A stretch of DNA of 64,000 nt, taken from NCBI GenBank assembly GCA_018889975.1, contig CP076546.1:2418001-2482000 (forward strand). The letters are read 5' to 3'. Source of the stretch: Bacillus sp. NP157 (lineage in GTDB: Bacteria; Pseudomonadota; Gammaproteobacteria; Xanthomonadales; Rhodanobacteraceae). Shown in pieces: positions 27,222-36,945 of the stretch. A program made the translations under genes and the position numbers. The first letter of the stretch is position 1, and each line of letters starts with the position of its first letter. The notes beneath the pieces are model-generated. The model saw only the letters and a list, made by a program, of their open reading frames with translations. It was not told the origin of the DNA and did no database searches.

Positions 27222-28718
27222 ATGGACGTCATCGGCACCCTGCGCGAGATGCGCGACTTCGGCGGCAAGGCCCGCACCACCGGCCTGCCCGACGCCACCA
27301 TCGAGCGTTTCGCAGCCCACGACGCGGACCTGCGCCGCGCCATCGACGAAGCCATCGTCTATCACCAGGCGCTGCGTGCGGAGATGGGCGACTTCCTGCG
27401 CATGGATGAAGACGCGCAGATCCATCACCTGCAGTGCGGCCTGGTGAACTTCTACCCCGATGACGGCGTGAACCCCTACGTGCCCGCGGCGGCGCGCGGG
27501 CCTTGGGTGGTGACGCTGAAGGGCGCGGTGCTGCATGACGATGGCGGCTACGGCATGCTCGGCTTCGGCCACAACCCGCAGCACATCCTCGAGGCCATGT
27601 CGCGCCCGCAGGTCATGGCCAACGTGATGACCGCGAACGTCTCGCAGGTCCGCCTGTGCGCGGCCCTGCGCAAGGAGCTCGGCCACACCCGCGGCGGCAG
27701 CCCGTACTCGCACTTCCTGTGCCTCAACTCCGGCTCGGAGTCGGTGACCCTCGCCGGCCGCATCGCCGACGTCAACGCTCGCATCATGACCGACCCGGGT
27801 GCACGCCACGCCGGCCGCACGATCAAGCGCCTCGCGGTGAAGGGCGCCTTCCACGGCCGCACCGAACGCCCGGCGATCTACTCGGATTCGTCGCGCCGCA
27901 ACTACCAGCAGCACCTGGCCAGCTTCCGTAACGAAGACACGCTGATCACCGTGGAGCCGTACAACGTCGCCGCGCTGAAGGCCGCGTTCGCCGAGGCCGA
28001 GCGCAACGGCTGGTTCATCGAAGCGATGTTCCTCGAGCCGGTGATGGGCGAAGGCGACCCGGGCCGCGCCCTGACGCCGGAGTTCTACGCCGCCGCGCGC
28101 GAACTCACCCGCGAGCACGGCACCCTGCTGCTGGTCGACTCGATCCAGGCCGGCCTGCGTGCGCACGGCGTGCTGTCGATCATCGATTACCCGGGCTTCG
28201 AGAAGCTCGACGCACCGGACCTGGAGACCTTCTCCAAGGCGCTCAATGCCGGCCAGTACCCGCTGTCGGTGCTGGCCGTGTCCGAACGCGTCGCCGGCCT
28301 CTACCGCAAGGGCATCTACGGCAACACGATGACCGCCAACCCGCGCGCGCTGGACACCGCCATCGCGACGATGGCCGAGCTCACCGACGAGGTGCGCACC
28401 AACATCCGCGAGCGTGGCAAGGAATTCCTGCAGAAGCTCGAAGGCCTGAAGACCGAACTCGGCGGGCTGATCACCAAGGTCCAGGGCACCGGCCTGCTGT
28501 TCTCCTGCGAGCTCGCCCCGGAATTCAAGTGCTACGGCGAAGGCTCCACCGAGGAATACATGCGCGAGCGCGGCATCGGCGTGATCCACGGCGGCGCCAA
28601 CTCGCTGCGCTTCACCCCGCACTTCCGCGTCACCAGCGCCGAGGTCGACCTCATCATCGATGAAGTCCGCCAGGCCCTGAAGGAAGGCCCGCGCCGGGCG
28701 GAAGAAAAGGCCGCGTAA
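27222..28718 (+). CDS. Class III PLP-dependent aminotransferase
   Basis: 498 residues, fold type I. SHFLCLNSGSESVTLAGRIA corresponds to the PLP phosphate-binding turn, FHGRTERPA follows, EPVMGEGDPGR is the conserved segment near 270, LLLVDSIQAGLR carries the Asp that pairs with the pyridine nitrogen, and the Schiff-base lysine is Lys339 in ETFSKALNAGQYPLS. AGGAAAGG precedes the ATG. An N-terminal extension of about 60 residues is longer than in ornithine or GABA transaminases. The substrate cannot be told from sequence or context; the gene stands alone. Confidence 0.85.
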   Translation: MDVIGTLREMRDFGGKARTTGLPDATIERFAAHDADLRRAIDEAIVYHQALRAEMGDFLRMDEDAQIHHLQCGLVNFYPDDGVNPYVPAAARGPWVVTLKGAVLHDDGGYGMLGFGHNPQHILEAMSRPQVMANVMTANVSQVRLCAALRKELGHTRGGSPYSHFLCLNSGSESVTLAGRIADVNARIMTDPGARHAGRTIKRLAVKGAFHGRTERPAIYSDSSRRNYQQHLASFRNEDTLITVEPYNVAALKAAFAEAERNGWFIEAMFLEPVMGEGDPGRALTPEFYAAARELTREHGTLLLVDSIQAGLRAHGVLSIIDYPGFEKLDAPDLETFSKALNAGQYPLSVLAVSERVAGLYRKGIYGNTMTANPRALDTAIATMAELTDEVRTNIRERGKEFLQKLEGLKTELGGLITKVQGTGLLFSCELAPEFKCYGEGSTEEYMRERGIGVIHGGANSLRFTPHFRVTSAEVDLIIDEVRQALKEGPRRAEEKAA

Positions 28719-28742
28719 CCCCGCCGAACCCGCCCCGTTTTT

Positions 28743-28883
28743 TGTAGGAGCGCGCCTGCGCGCGATAGCTTTGCCTGCGCGCGATGGCTTTGCCTGCGCG
28801 CGATGGTCGTGCCCGCCCGCCATGGTTATGCCCGACCACGCAGGCATTCCGCGAGGCCGATCGCGCGCAGGCGCGCTCCTACA
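28743..28883. repeat. REP doublet (copies 7 and 8) with tandem partial repeats
   Basis: A direct copy (28743-28765) and an inverted copy (28861-28883) enclose partial repeats of CTTTGCCTGCGCGCGATGG at about 28770-28806 and more decayed GCCCGCC units. This BIME-like block follows the aminotransferase stop. Confidence 0.8.
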
Positions 28884-28910
28884 AGTGCATCGCCGTGGAT
28901 TGGCGTAGCT

Positions 28911-28928
28911 CTTACGAAAAAGCGTAAG
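28911..28928. promoter_or_regulatory. Inverted repeat upstream of psiF
   Basis: CTTACG (28911-28916), a six-base loop AAAAAG, then CGTAAG (28923-28928). It lies 42 nt before the psiF ATG and could be an operator or a leader hairpin. It does not match a PhoB box. Confidence 0.35.
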
Positions 28929-28970
28929 CTGGCCCGCGCCGGGTTGGCCGGCGTCACGTAGGGGTTCGCC

Positions 28971-29282
28971 ATGCGCGTGCAGTTTCGTGTCCTTGCCGTT
29001 TCCATCCTCTTCGTTTTCGCCGGTTCCGCCTTCGCGGCCCAGGCCAAGAAAGACCTGACACCGCAGCAACAGCGGATGTCCACCTGCAACACCCAGGCCA
29101 CCGGCAAAAAGGGTGACGAGCGCAAAGCCTTCATGTCCAGCTGCCTGAAAGGCGAGCAGCCGGCCGCCGCGCCCAAGATGACCCAGCAGGACAAGATGAA
29201 GAAGTGCAACGCCGATGCGTCCGCCAAGACGCTGAAGGGCGATGAGCGGAAGACGTTCATGAGTACGTGTCTTAAGGGTTGA
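28971..29282 (+). CDS. psiF: PsiF-family periplasmic protein
   Basis: 103 residues. Signal peptide at about 1-23 (LAVSILFVFAGSAFA, then AQA). Two PsiF repeats follow, each with paired cysteines: QQQRMSTCNTQATGKKGDER to SSCLKG, and QDKMKKCNADASAKTLKGDER to STCLKG. In E. coli psiF is phosphate-starvation induced; its biochemical role is unknown. No clear PhoB box is visible upstream here. The gene sits between two repeat clusters. Confidence 0.88.
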   Translation: MRVQFRVLAVSILFVFAGSAFAAQAKKDLTPQQQRMSTCNTQATGKKGDERKAFMSSCLKGEQPAAAPKMTQQDKMKKCNADASAKTLKGDERKTFMSTCLKG

Positions 29283-29289
29283 TGTTGTT

Positions 29290-29421
29290 GCGAGTTGGGT
29301 CGCGTGCGGGTTGGGTCGCGTGCGGGTTGGGTCGCGCGCAGGTTCGGTCGCGCGTATTCGGTCGCGCGCAGGCGCGCTCCTACAGACGGGGTGACGTTTG
29401 TGGGGGCGTGCCTGAGCGCGA
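29290..29421. repeat. Tandem 16-bp repeats with REP copies 9 and 10
   Basis: About five imperfect units of GGTTGGGTCGCGTGC run from about 29294 to 29365 and merge into an inverted REP copy (29362-29384). A degenerate direct copy (29399-29421) follows, then GGCGGCGCAGCCGCC, the same second hairpin seen after copy 1. Confidence 0.75.
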
Positions 29422-29496
29422 ATCCATGACACGGCGGCGCAGCCGCCACCCCGTCCGTGCGAAAATGCGGCATCGAAGCCAGCCACGCATGCGCCC

Positions 29497-30135
29497 ATGA
29501 AAATCGTCGAAGTCCGCCATCCCCTTATCCAGCACAAGCTCGGCCTGATGCGTGCCGCCGGGATCAGCACCAAGGAGTTCCGCGAGCTCGCCTCGGAAGT
29601 CGCCGCCCTGCTCACCTACGAAGCCACGGCCGACATGGAAACCGAGTGCAAGACGATCGAGGGCTGGGCCGGCCCGGTGGAAGTCACCCACATCAAGGGC
29701 AAGAAGGTCACCATCGTGCCGATCCTGCGCGCGGGCCTGGGCATGCTCAGCGGCGTGCTGGAAATGATCCCCGCGGCCAAGGTCAGCGTGGTCGGCCTCC
29801 AGCGTGACGAGGAAACCCTGCAGCCGGTGGCGTACTACGAGAAGCTCAGCGGCCGGCTGGACGAGCGCACCGCGATCATCGTCGACCCCATGCTGGCCAC
29901 GGCCGGCACCCTGGTCGCCACGGTGGACATGCTCAAGGCGGCCGGCGCGAAGCGGATCAAGGGCCTGTTCCTGGTGGCCGCGCCGGAGGGGCTGAAGCGG
30001 ATCGAGGCGGCCCACCCGGATATCGAGATCTACGTCGCCTCCATCGACGACCACCTGAACGAGCTGGGTTACATCCTGCCGGGGCTGGGCGATGCGGGGG
30101 ACAAGATCTTCGGGACCAAGCAGAAGGCGGATTAG
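29497..30135 (+). CDS. upp: Uracil phosphoribosyltransferase
   Basis: Pyrimidine salvage: uracil plus PRPP to UMP. 212 residues (E. coli 208). It starts [19 protein letters not shown], the conserved N-terminus. [19 protein letters not shown] and the PRPP loop [16 protein letters not shown] are diagnostic, and [17 protein letters not shown] is the usual C-terminus with the uracil-contacting segment. Monocistronic in appearance. Confidence 0.97.
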   Translation: MKIVEVRHPLIQHKLGLMRAAGISTKEFRELASEVAALLTYEATADMETECKTIEGWAGPVEVTHIKGKKVTIVPILRAGLGMLSGVLEMIPAAKVSVVGLQRDEETLQPVAYYEKLSGRLDERTAIIVDPMLATAGTLVATVDMLKAAGAKRIKGLFLVAAPEGLKRIEAAHPDIEIYVASIDDHLNELGYILPGLGDAGDKIFGTKQKAD

Positions 30136-30270
30136 TCGGGCGGTGGATCACATTCGGCTGTCATATAGGTGCGGCAAAATCCTGCGACGGGCCTGACAGG
30201 GGGAGCGCGCCGCATGGGATTGCGGGCGTCTCGGGTCGCGTACAACTCAACGACTCGAGGGGAACATCGA

Positions 30271-33006
30271 ATGCGTTCGACCAGACAGCAGCGTGCCCTG
30301 TGGGCGGCGCTCGCCGGCCTCATGGCCGTTTCGTCGCTCCAGGCGGCGGATCTTTCCATCACCCAGTTCCGCGTACGCGGCCCCGCAGGCGGTAACGACG
30401 AATTCGTCGAGGTGCAGAACACCGGCACCGCCCCGCTGGACGTCACGGGCTACAAGCTCAACGCGTCGAACTCGGCTGGCACCACCGGCACCCGCTTTAC
30501 CTTCCCGGCAGGCATTACCGTGGCCCCGGGCTGCTACCTGCTGCTGGCCAATACCGCCGCGTCGGGTTACTCGGGCAGCGTGGCCTTCGACCAGAAGTAC
30601 ACCACCGGCGTGACCGACGACGGTGGCCTCGCCCTGCTCGACGCCTCCGGCACGGTGATCGACCAGGTCGGCCTCAGCGCCGGTTCCGCTTACAAGCTGG
30701 GCACGCCGCTGGCCAGCCTCGGCAGCAGCAACACCGACCAGGGCTATGGCCGCAAGACCAACGCGGCCAACCTGCCGCAGTCCTCCGGCGACAACGCCGC
30801 CGACTGGGTCAAGGTCGCTCCGACCACGCCGCACAACAGCGCGTCCGCCTGCGTTGCCCAGGGCCCGAGCCTGTCCATCGCCGACAGCTCGGCCAGCCTG
30901 CGCAACGCCACCGACGTGCCGATGCCGTTCACCGTCACGCTCAGCCAGGTCGGCACGGCCGACGTGACCGTGCATGCCGCCACCCAGGACGACACCGCGA
31001 CGGTCGCGGCCGGCGACTACGACGCCGTCGACCAGGACGTCACCATCCCGGCGGGCCAGACGACGGCCACCGTTACGGTGAACGTGCACGGCGCCAAGGC
31101 ATCCGGCCCGGACAAGGCCTTCAAGGTCAACCTGAGCAACGCCTCGGGCAACGTCGCCCTGGCCAAGGCCAGCGCGGTCGGCGCGATCCTCAACGAGATC
31201 CCCGTCGCCGCCGAGATCTGGCAGGTCACCGGCCACGACCAGGTCTCGCCGCTGCTCGGCAAGCGTGTCGCAACCAAGGCCAACATCGTCACGGCGGTCG
31301 GCCCGGCCGGCTTCACCATGCAGACGCCGGATAGCCGCGCGGACAACGACGCGCTCACCTCCAACGGTATCTACGTGTTCACCAGCACGGCGCCGACCGT
31401 GAAGGCCGGCGACCAGGTCGACGTGGAAGCCACCGTCGACAACTACTTCAGCCTGCCGGAACTGAAGAACGCCACCATCACCACGACCATGCACGGCGCA
31501 CGCCTACCGGCGGCGGTGACGTTCAACGACAAGGTGCCGTCGAACGATCCGAACGCGCTGTCCTGCGGCACGACCAACTTCCAGTGCTTCGTCGGCATGC
31601 GCGTCAGCATCGACAACGGCATGATCACCACCGGAAACCTGCGCTTCAGCAACGAGCCATTCGCCGAGGTGTACATCACCACCAACGGCCAGCGTTCGCT
31701 GCGCAAGCCGGGCGTGCGTTACACCGTGCCGGTGCCCGATGGCGTGAACCTGCCGAACTGGTCGGGTAACCCGGAAGTGCTGAAGATGAACACGGCCGAC
31801 TTCGGCGCCGTGCCGGTCAACACCCCGTACAACGCCGGCACCACGTTCAAGGCCGAAGGCGTGATCTCGTACGCGTTCGGTGCGTACACCTTCATCCCCA
31901 GCAAGATCACCATCAAGAAAGCCAACCCGCTGCCTCGCCCGGTCGACAACAAGCCGTTCTTCGCGGTGCGCGTGGGTGCGCTGAACACCGAGCGTTTCTG
32001 CGACACGGACTTCAACACGACCTTTACCTGCAGCGGCGGCAGCACCGAGCCGACGGCAGACGAAGTCAAGCTGAAGACCCAGCGCCTGTCGGCCTACATC
32101 GGCGGCGTGCTGAAGCTGCCGGACATCCTCTCGGTGGAAGAGGTCAAGAGCCTCGCCGTGCTGCAGGGCCTGGCCAAGCAGCTGGGTGACGACTACCCGG
32201 CGCAGTACGAAGCGTTCCTGCAGCCGGGCCATGACCCGAGCGGCATCAACGTGGGCTTCCTCGTGCGTACCGACCGCGTCCGCGTGGTGGACGTGCGCCA
32301 GCTCGACGCCGATGCCACCTGGGACGATGGCGGCTCGCAGTCGTTCCTGCATGACCACCCGCCGCTGCTGCTCACGGCCGACGTGCCGTCGATCATCGGC
32401 CGCATGCGCATCAACGTCATCTCGGTGCATCCGAAGGCGCGCCAGAACGTGGACAAGACCGGCACCACCGCCGATCGCGACCGCCAGAAGCGCTTCCTCC
32501 AGGCCCAGTCGCTGGCGAAGCAGGTGCAGGCGTTGCAGACCGACCGAAAGAACCTGCTCACGCCGGTGATGGTCGTCGGTGACTTCAACTCGTACCAGTT
32601 CAGCGATGGCTTCACCGACGTGGTCGGCCTGGTCTCGGGCAAGTACGACGACAGCCAGAACCTGCTGAAGCTCGGCAAGAACATCGTCAAGCCGGCGCTG
32701 TGGAATGCGGTGGATTCGGTGCCCTCGAACGATCGCTACTCGTTCCTGTTCACCGAAAACTTCGGCAACATCCAGGGCCAGGCCCCGCGCTCGGTGCCGA
32801 CCCACCAGGTGCTGGACCATGCACTGCTCAACACCGTGGCACGAGGCCTGTTCCTGCAGATGGAATACGGCCGCGGCAACCTCGACGCACCGGTGCAGAC
32901 GCTGGACGACTCGGCGAAGGAAACCGGCGTGAAGAAGGCGATCGGCTCGTCCGACCACGACGGCTTCGTCGTCGACCTGCTGACCCTCCCCTCGATCCTG
33001 TTCTAA
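30271..33006 (+). CDS. ExeM/NucH-family extracellular endonuclease
   Basis: Secreted DNase. 911 residues. Signal peptide at about 1-25 (ALAGLMAVSSLQAA), then a lamin-tail domain (about 26-160, LSITQFRVRGPAGGNDEFVE), a Calx-beta-like domain (about 225-330, DVTVHAATQDDTATVAAGDY), an OB-like region (GKRVATKANIVTAVGPAGFT), and an endonuclease/exonuclease/phosphatase domain at about 570-905 with MVVGDFNSYQFSDG and the catalytic His of GSSDHDGF. GAGGGG precedes the ATG at 30271. Likely roles are use of external DNA as nutrient or biofilm turnover. A single CTGTCAT half-site lies at 30158-30164. Confidence 0.9.
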   Translation: MRSTRQQRALWAALAGLMAVSSLQAADLSITQFRVRGPAGGNDEFVEVQNTGTAPLDVTGYKLNASNSAGTTGTRFTFPAGITVAPGCYLLLANTAASGYSGSVAFDQKYTTGVTDDGGLALLDASGTVIDQVGLSAGSAYKLGTPLASLGSSNTDQGYGRKTNAANLPQSSGDNAADWVKVAPTTPHNSASACVAQGPSLSIADSSASLRNATDVPMPFTVTLSQVGTADVTVHAATQDDTATVAAGDYDAVDQDVTIPAGQTTATVTVNVHGAKASGPDKAFKVNLSNASGNVALAKASAVGAILNEIPVAAEIWQVTGHDQVSPLLGKRVATKANIVTAVGPAGFTMQTPDSRADNDALTSNGIYVFTSTAPTVKAGDQVDVEATVDNYFSLPELKNATITTTMHGARLPAAVTFNDKVPSNDPNALSCGTTNFQCFVGMRVSIDNGMITTGNLRFSNEPFAEVYITTNGQRSLRKPGVRYTVPVPDGVNLPNWSGNPEVLKMNTADFGAVPVNTPYNAGTTFKAEGVISYAFGAYTFIPSKITIKKANPLPRPVDNKPFFAVRVGALNTERFCDTDFNTTFTCSGGSTEPTADEVKLKTQRLSAYIGGVLKLPDILSVEEVKSLAVLQGLAKQLGDDYPAQYEAFLQPGHDPSGINVGFLVRTDRVRVVDVRQLDADATWDDGGSQSFLHDHPPLLLTADVPSIIGRMRINVISVHPKARQNVDKTGTTADRDRQKRFLQAQSLAKQVQALQTDRKNLLTPVMVVGDFNSYQFSDGFTDVVGLVSGKYDDSQNLLKLGKNIVKPALWNAVDSVPSNDRYSFLFTENFGNIQGQAPRSVPTHQVLDHALLNTVARGLFLQMEYGRGNLDAPVQTLDDSAKETGVKKAIGSSDHDGFVVDLLTLPSILF

Positions 33007-33017
33007 CGCACCCCCCC

Positions 33018-33040
33018 TGTAGGAGCGCGCCTGCGCGCGA
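33018..33040 (+). repeat. REP-like repeat, copy 11, with partial inverted mate
   Basis: A full 23-bp copy right after the nuclease stop. A partial inverted copy (ATCGCGCGCAGCCGCAC) starts near 33059, so the doublet could fold as a hairpin. Confidence 0.8.
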
Positions 33041-33108
33041 TAGGCCTATCCAAGCCCATCGCGCGCAGCCGCACCCCAAGGCGTTTCTCTAAAGGGCGTC
33101 AAAGGGCG

Positions 33109-34104
<996 letters not shown>

Positions 34105-34131
34105 TTACCACCGCCGCCCCACCCGCCCCGC

Positions 34132-35514
34132 CTACAGCAACTTGCCGGGATTCATCACCCCATTCGGATCCAGCACCCGCTTGATCCCCCGCATCAGGCC
34201 AATCTCCGCCTCCGACCGTACGCTCCCCAGCCACGGCTTCTTCACCAGCCCGATCCCGTGCTCCGCCGAAATCGAGCCCTCGTGCCTTGCCAGCGTGTCC
34301 ACCAGCAAGCTGGTCACGTGCTCGCACTGCTCCACGAACACCGGGTAATCCAGCCCCTCGGGCTTCAGCACGTTGATATGCAGGTTGCCGTCGCCGATGT
34401 GCCCGAACCAGACCACCTCGAAATCCGGATAGCCCTCGGCCAGCAAGGCCTGCATCGCGGCCATGAACGCCGGCACGCGGGAAATGCGTACCGAAACGTC
34501 GTTCTTGTAGGGCTTGTGCCTCGCCAGGCTCTCGGTGATGCCCTCGCGCAAGCGCCACAGCGCCGCCGCCTGGGCGTCGGACGACGAGATCACCCCATCC
34601 ACCACCCAGCCGCTCGCCAGGCATTGCTCGAAAAACGCCAGCGCCGCCGCCTCGGCCTTCTCGTCGGCCGCGTCGAACTCGGTGACCACGTAGAACGGAT
34701 AGGTCTCGTCGAACGGCGCCTGCCCGCCGTGCGCGAGCACGTGGCCGAGCGCGAGGTCGGTGAAGAATTCAAAGGCTTCCAGCTGCAAGCGTTGGCGGGC
34801 CTCCGCGAAGACCTTCATCAGGTCATCCATCGCCGGCACCGCCAGCAGCATCACCTGCGACGGCGGCGGTGGCGAGGCCAGCAGCAGGGTCGCTTCCACG
34901 ACGATGCCGAGCGTGCCTTCCGAGCCGATGAACAAATGGCGCAGGTCGTAGCCCGACGCGTTCTTCACCAGGGACTTGTTGAGGTCGAGCAACTCGCCGC
35001 TGCCGGTGACCACCTTGAGGCCGGCGATCCACTGGCGCGTGTTGCCGTAACGGATCACCCGGATCCCGCCGGCATTGGTGGCGATGTTCCCGCCGATCTG
35101 GCACGACCCACGCGCAGCGAAGTCCACCGGGTAGATCAGCCCACGCTCGCGGGCAGCGTTGTGCACCGCCTCAAGGGCGATGCCGGGCTGCACGGTCAGC
35201 GTGCGATCCACCGGATCGAAATCCAGCACCCTGTTCATCCGGTCCAGGCTGACCACCAGCTCGCCATGGGCGGCCACGGCACCACCGGAAAGGCCGGTGC
35301 GGCCACCGGAGGGCACCACGGCCACGCCGGCCGCGTTGGCCCAGCGAACGATGCCCTGGACCTCGGCGATGTCGGCCGGATAGGCGATCGCGAGCGGCGC
35401 CGGCGTCCAGCGCCGGGTCCAGTCGCGGCCGTGATGTTCCAGGTCGCCGGGGTCGGTGGACAGCTTCAGGCCAGGCAACTGGCGGGCAAGGTCGGTCAGG
35501 CGCGGATCGCTCAT
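34132..35514 (-). CDS. FAD-linked oxidase, probable D-2-hydroxyglutarate dehydrogenase type
   Basis: 460 residues. The vanillyl-alcohol-oxidase-type FAD domain shows VVPSGGRTGLSGGAVA, CQIGGNIATNAGGIRVIRYG and GSEGTLGIV, with the C-terminal domain containing WFGHIGDGNLHINV and HGIGLVKK, which match D-lactate and D-2-hydroxyglutarate dehydrogenases. Divergent from serA across 124 nt. In Pseudomonas, SerA makes D-2-hydroxyglutarate from 2-oxoglutarate and such a flavoprotein reoxidises it, so this pairing supports D2HGDH over D-lactate or glycolate oxidase. Confidence 0.82.
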   Translation of the reverse strand: MSDPRLTDLARQLPGLKLSTDPGDLEHHGRDWTRRWTPAPLAIAYPADIAEVQGIVRWANAAGVAVVPSGGRTGLSGGAVAAHGELVVSLDRMNRVLDFDPVDRTLTVQPGIALEAVHNAARERGLIYPVDFAARGSCQIGGNIATNAGGIRVIRYGNTRQWIAGLKVVTGSGELLDLNKSLVKNASGYDLRHLFIGSEGTLGIVVEATLLLASPPPPSQVMLLAVPAMDDLMKVFAEARQRLQLEAFEFFTDLALGHVLAHGGQAPFDETYPFYVVTEFDAADEKAEAAALAFFEQCLASGWVVDGVISSSDAQAAALWRLREGITESLARHKPYKNDVSVRISRVPAFMAAMQALLAEGYPDFEVVWFGHIGDGNLHINVLKPEGLDYPVFVEQCEHVTSLLVDTLARHEGSISAEHGIGLVKKPWLGSVRSEAEIGLMRGIKRVLDPNGVMNPGKLL

Positions 35515-35638
35515 GGGGCTCTCACCAGGGTGTCCACCCGAGGGTGCCAGCGCGGCCGCCAGCCGTCCACTGCGCTGCAACATCCGGGCAGCGTTCTGGC
35601 ATAGTGGAGTTTCGATTCGCAAGCACACCGGGCTGGCC

Positions 35639-36874
35639 ATGAAGCGCACGTCGTACCCCAAAGAGGACATCAAGGTTCTGCTGCTGGAGGGCGTCAGCCG
35701 CAGCGCGCTGGATACCTTCCGCCAGGCCGGCTACACCCAGATCGAGTTCCACGAGAAGTCGTTGCCCGAGGACGAACTGCGCGAACGCATCGCCGACGCG
35801 CACATCGTGGGCATCCGCTCGCGGACCCACCTCAGCGCCGAGGTACTGGCCGAAGCCCGCCGCCTCATCGCCATCGGCTGCTTCTGCATCGGCACCAACC
35901 AGGTCGATTCGACCGAGGCCGAGCGGCTGGGCGTGCCGGTGTTCAACGCGCCCTATTCCAACACCCGCAGCGTCGCCGAACTGGTCATCGCCGAAACCAT
36001 CATGCTGATGCGGCGGATTCCGGAAAAGAATGCGCAGTGCCATCGGGGCGGCTGGTCGAAATCCGCCGCCGGTAGTTTCGAAGTGCGCGACAAGGTGCTG
36101 GGCATCGTCGGCTACGGCCACATCGGCACCCAGGTTGGCGTGCTCGCCGAATCGCTGGGCATGCGGGTGATCTTCCACGACATCGAAGCCAAGCTCTCGC
36201 TCGGCAACGCGAGGCCCGCCTCCAGCCTCGACGACCTGCTCGAGCGCGCCGACGTGGTGACGTTGCACGTGCCCGAGACCGCGCAGACCAAGCTGATGAT
36301 CGGCCCCGCCGAGATCGCGCGGATGAAGCCCGGCAGCATGCTGGTAAACGCGTCGCGTGGCACCGTCGTCGACATCGACGCACTGGCCGCCGCGCTGCGT
36401 TCCAGGCACCTTGCCGGCGCCGCCATCGACGTGTTCCCGGTCGAACCCAAGGGTAACGACGATCCGTTCGTGTCGCCGCTGGTCGGCATGGACAACGTGA
36501 TCCTCACGCCGCACGTCGGCGGCAGCACCGGCGAGGCACAGGAGAACATCGGCATCGAAGTGGCGTCCAAGCTGGTTCGCTACAGCGACAACGGCAGCAC
36601 GCTCTCGGCGATCAATTTCCCGGAAGTATCGCTGCCGGGCCACCCCACCAGCCGCCGCCTGCTGCACATCCACCGGAACATCCCGGGCGTGTTGTCGCGG
36701 GTCAACGACGTGTTTTCGCGCGCCGCGGTGAACATCGACGGCCAGTACCTGCAGACGTCGGGCCAGGTCGGTTACGTGGTGATCGACGTGAGCACCAGCG
36801 AAGAGCATGCCGCGGCGCTGCGCAACGAACTGGCCGCCATCGACGGTACGTTGCGCGCACGCGCGCTGTACTGA
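35639..36874 (+). CDS. serA: D-3-phosphoglycerate dehydrogenase
   Basis: First step of serine synthesis. 411 residues, the E. coli type (410). Rossmann motif VGYGHIGTQVGVLAESLGM, substrate and catalytic regions SRGTVVDIDALA and TPHVGGSTGEAQ, and a C-terminal ACT domain (HIHRNIPGVLSRVNDVF) for serine feedback. The start MKRTSYPKEDIKVLLLEG matches the family N-terminus. Divergent from the flavoprotein gene. Confidence 0.97.
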   Translation: MKRTSYPKEDIKVLLLEGVSRSALDTFRQAGYTQIEFHEKSLPEDELRERIADAHIVGIRSRTHLSAEVLAEARRLIAIGCFCIGTNQVDSTEAERLGVPVFNAPYSNTRSVAELVIAETIMLMRRIPEKNAQCHRGGWSKSAAGSFEVRDKVLGIVGYGHIGTQVGVLAESLGMRVIFHDIEAKLSLGNARPASSLDDLLERADVVTLHVPETAQTKLMIGPAEIARMKPGSMLVNASRGTVVDIDALAAALRSRHLAGAAIDVFPVEPKGNDDPFVSPLVGMDNVILTPHVGGSTGEAQENIGIEVASKLVRYSDNGSTLSAINFPEVSLPGHPTSRRLLHIHRNIPGVLSRVNDVFSRAAVNIDGQYLQTSGQVGYVVIDVSTSEEHAAALRNELAAIDGTLRARALY

Positions 36875-36916
36875 TCGCAGGAATTTGCACTTCATTTCAC
36901 ACGCGAAAGTGGCATA

Positions 36917-36937
36917 CCCTGTGAATCCATCACAGGG
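36917..36937 (+). promoter_or_regulatory. Perfect hairpin over the ribosome-binding site of protease 1
   Basis: CCCTGTGA (36917-36924), loop ATCCA, TCACAGGG (36930-36937): 8-bp perfect arms. The 3' arm contains the AGGG of the Shine-Dalgarno for the ATG at 36946, so pairing would hide the ribosome-binding site. It could also be a DNA operator. Confidence 0.55.
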
Positions 36938-36945
36938 AATCGAAC

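Noticed and set aside
28743-28883. CRISPR array
   Set aside because: Units are partial palindrome arms directly abutting each other, with no unique spacers and no cas genes nearby.
30136-30270. Complete PhoB box for the nuclease gene
   Set aside because: Only one CTGTCAT half-site is present; the second half does not match.
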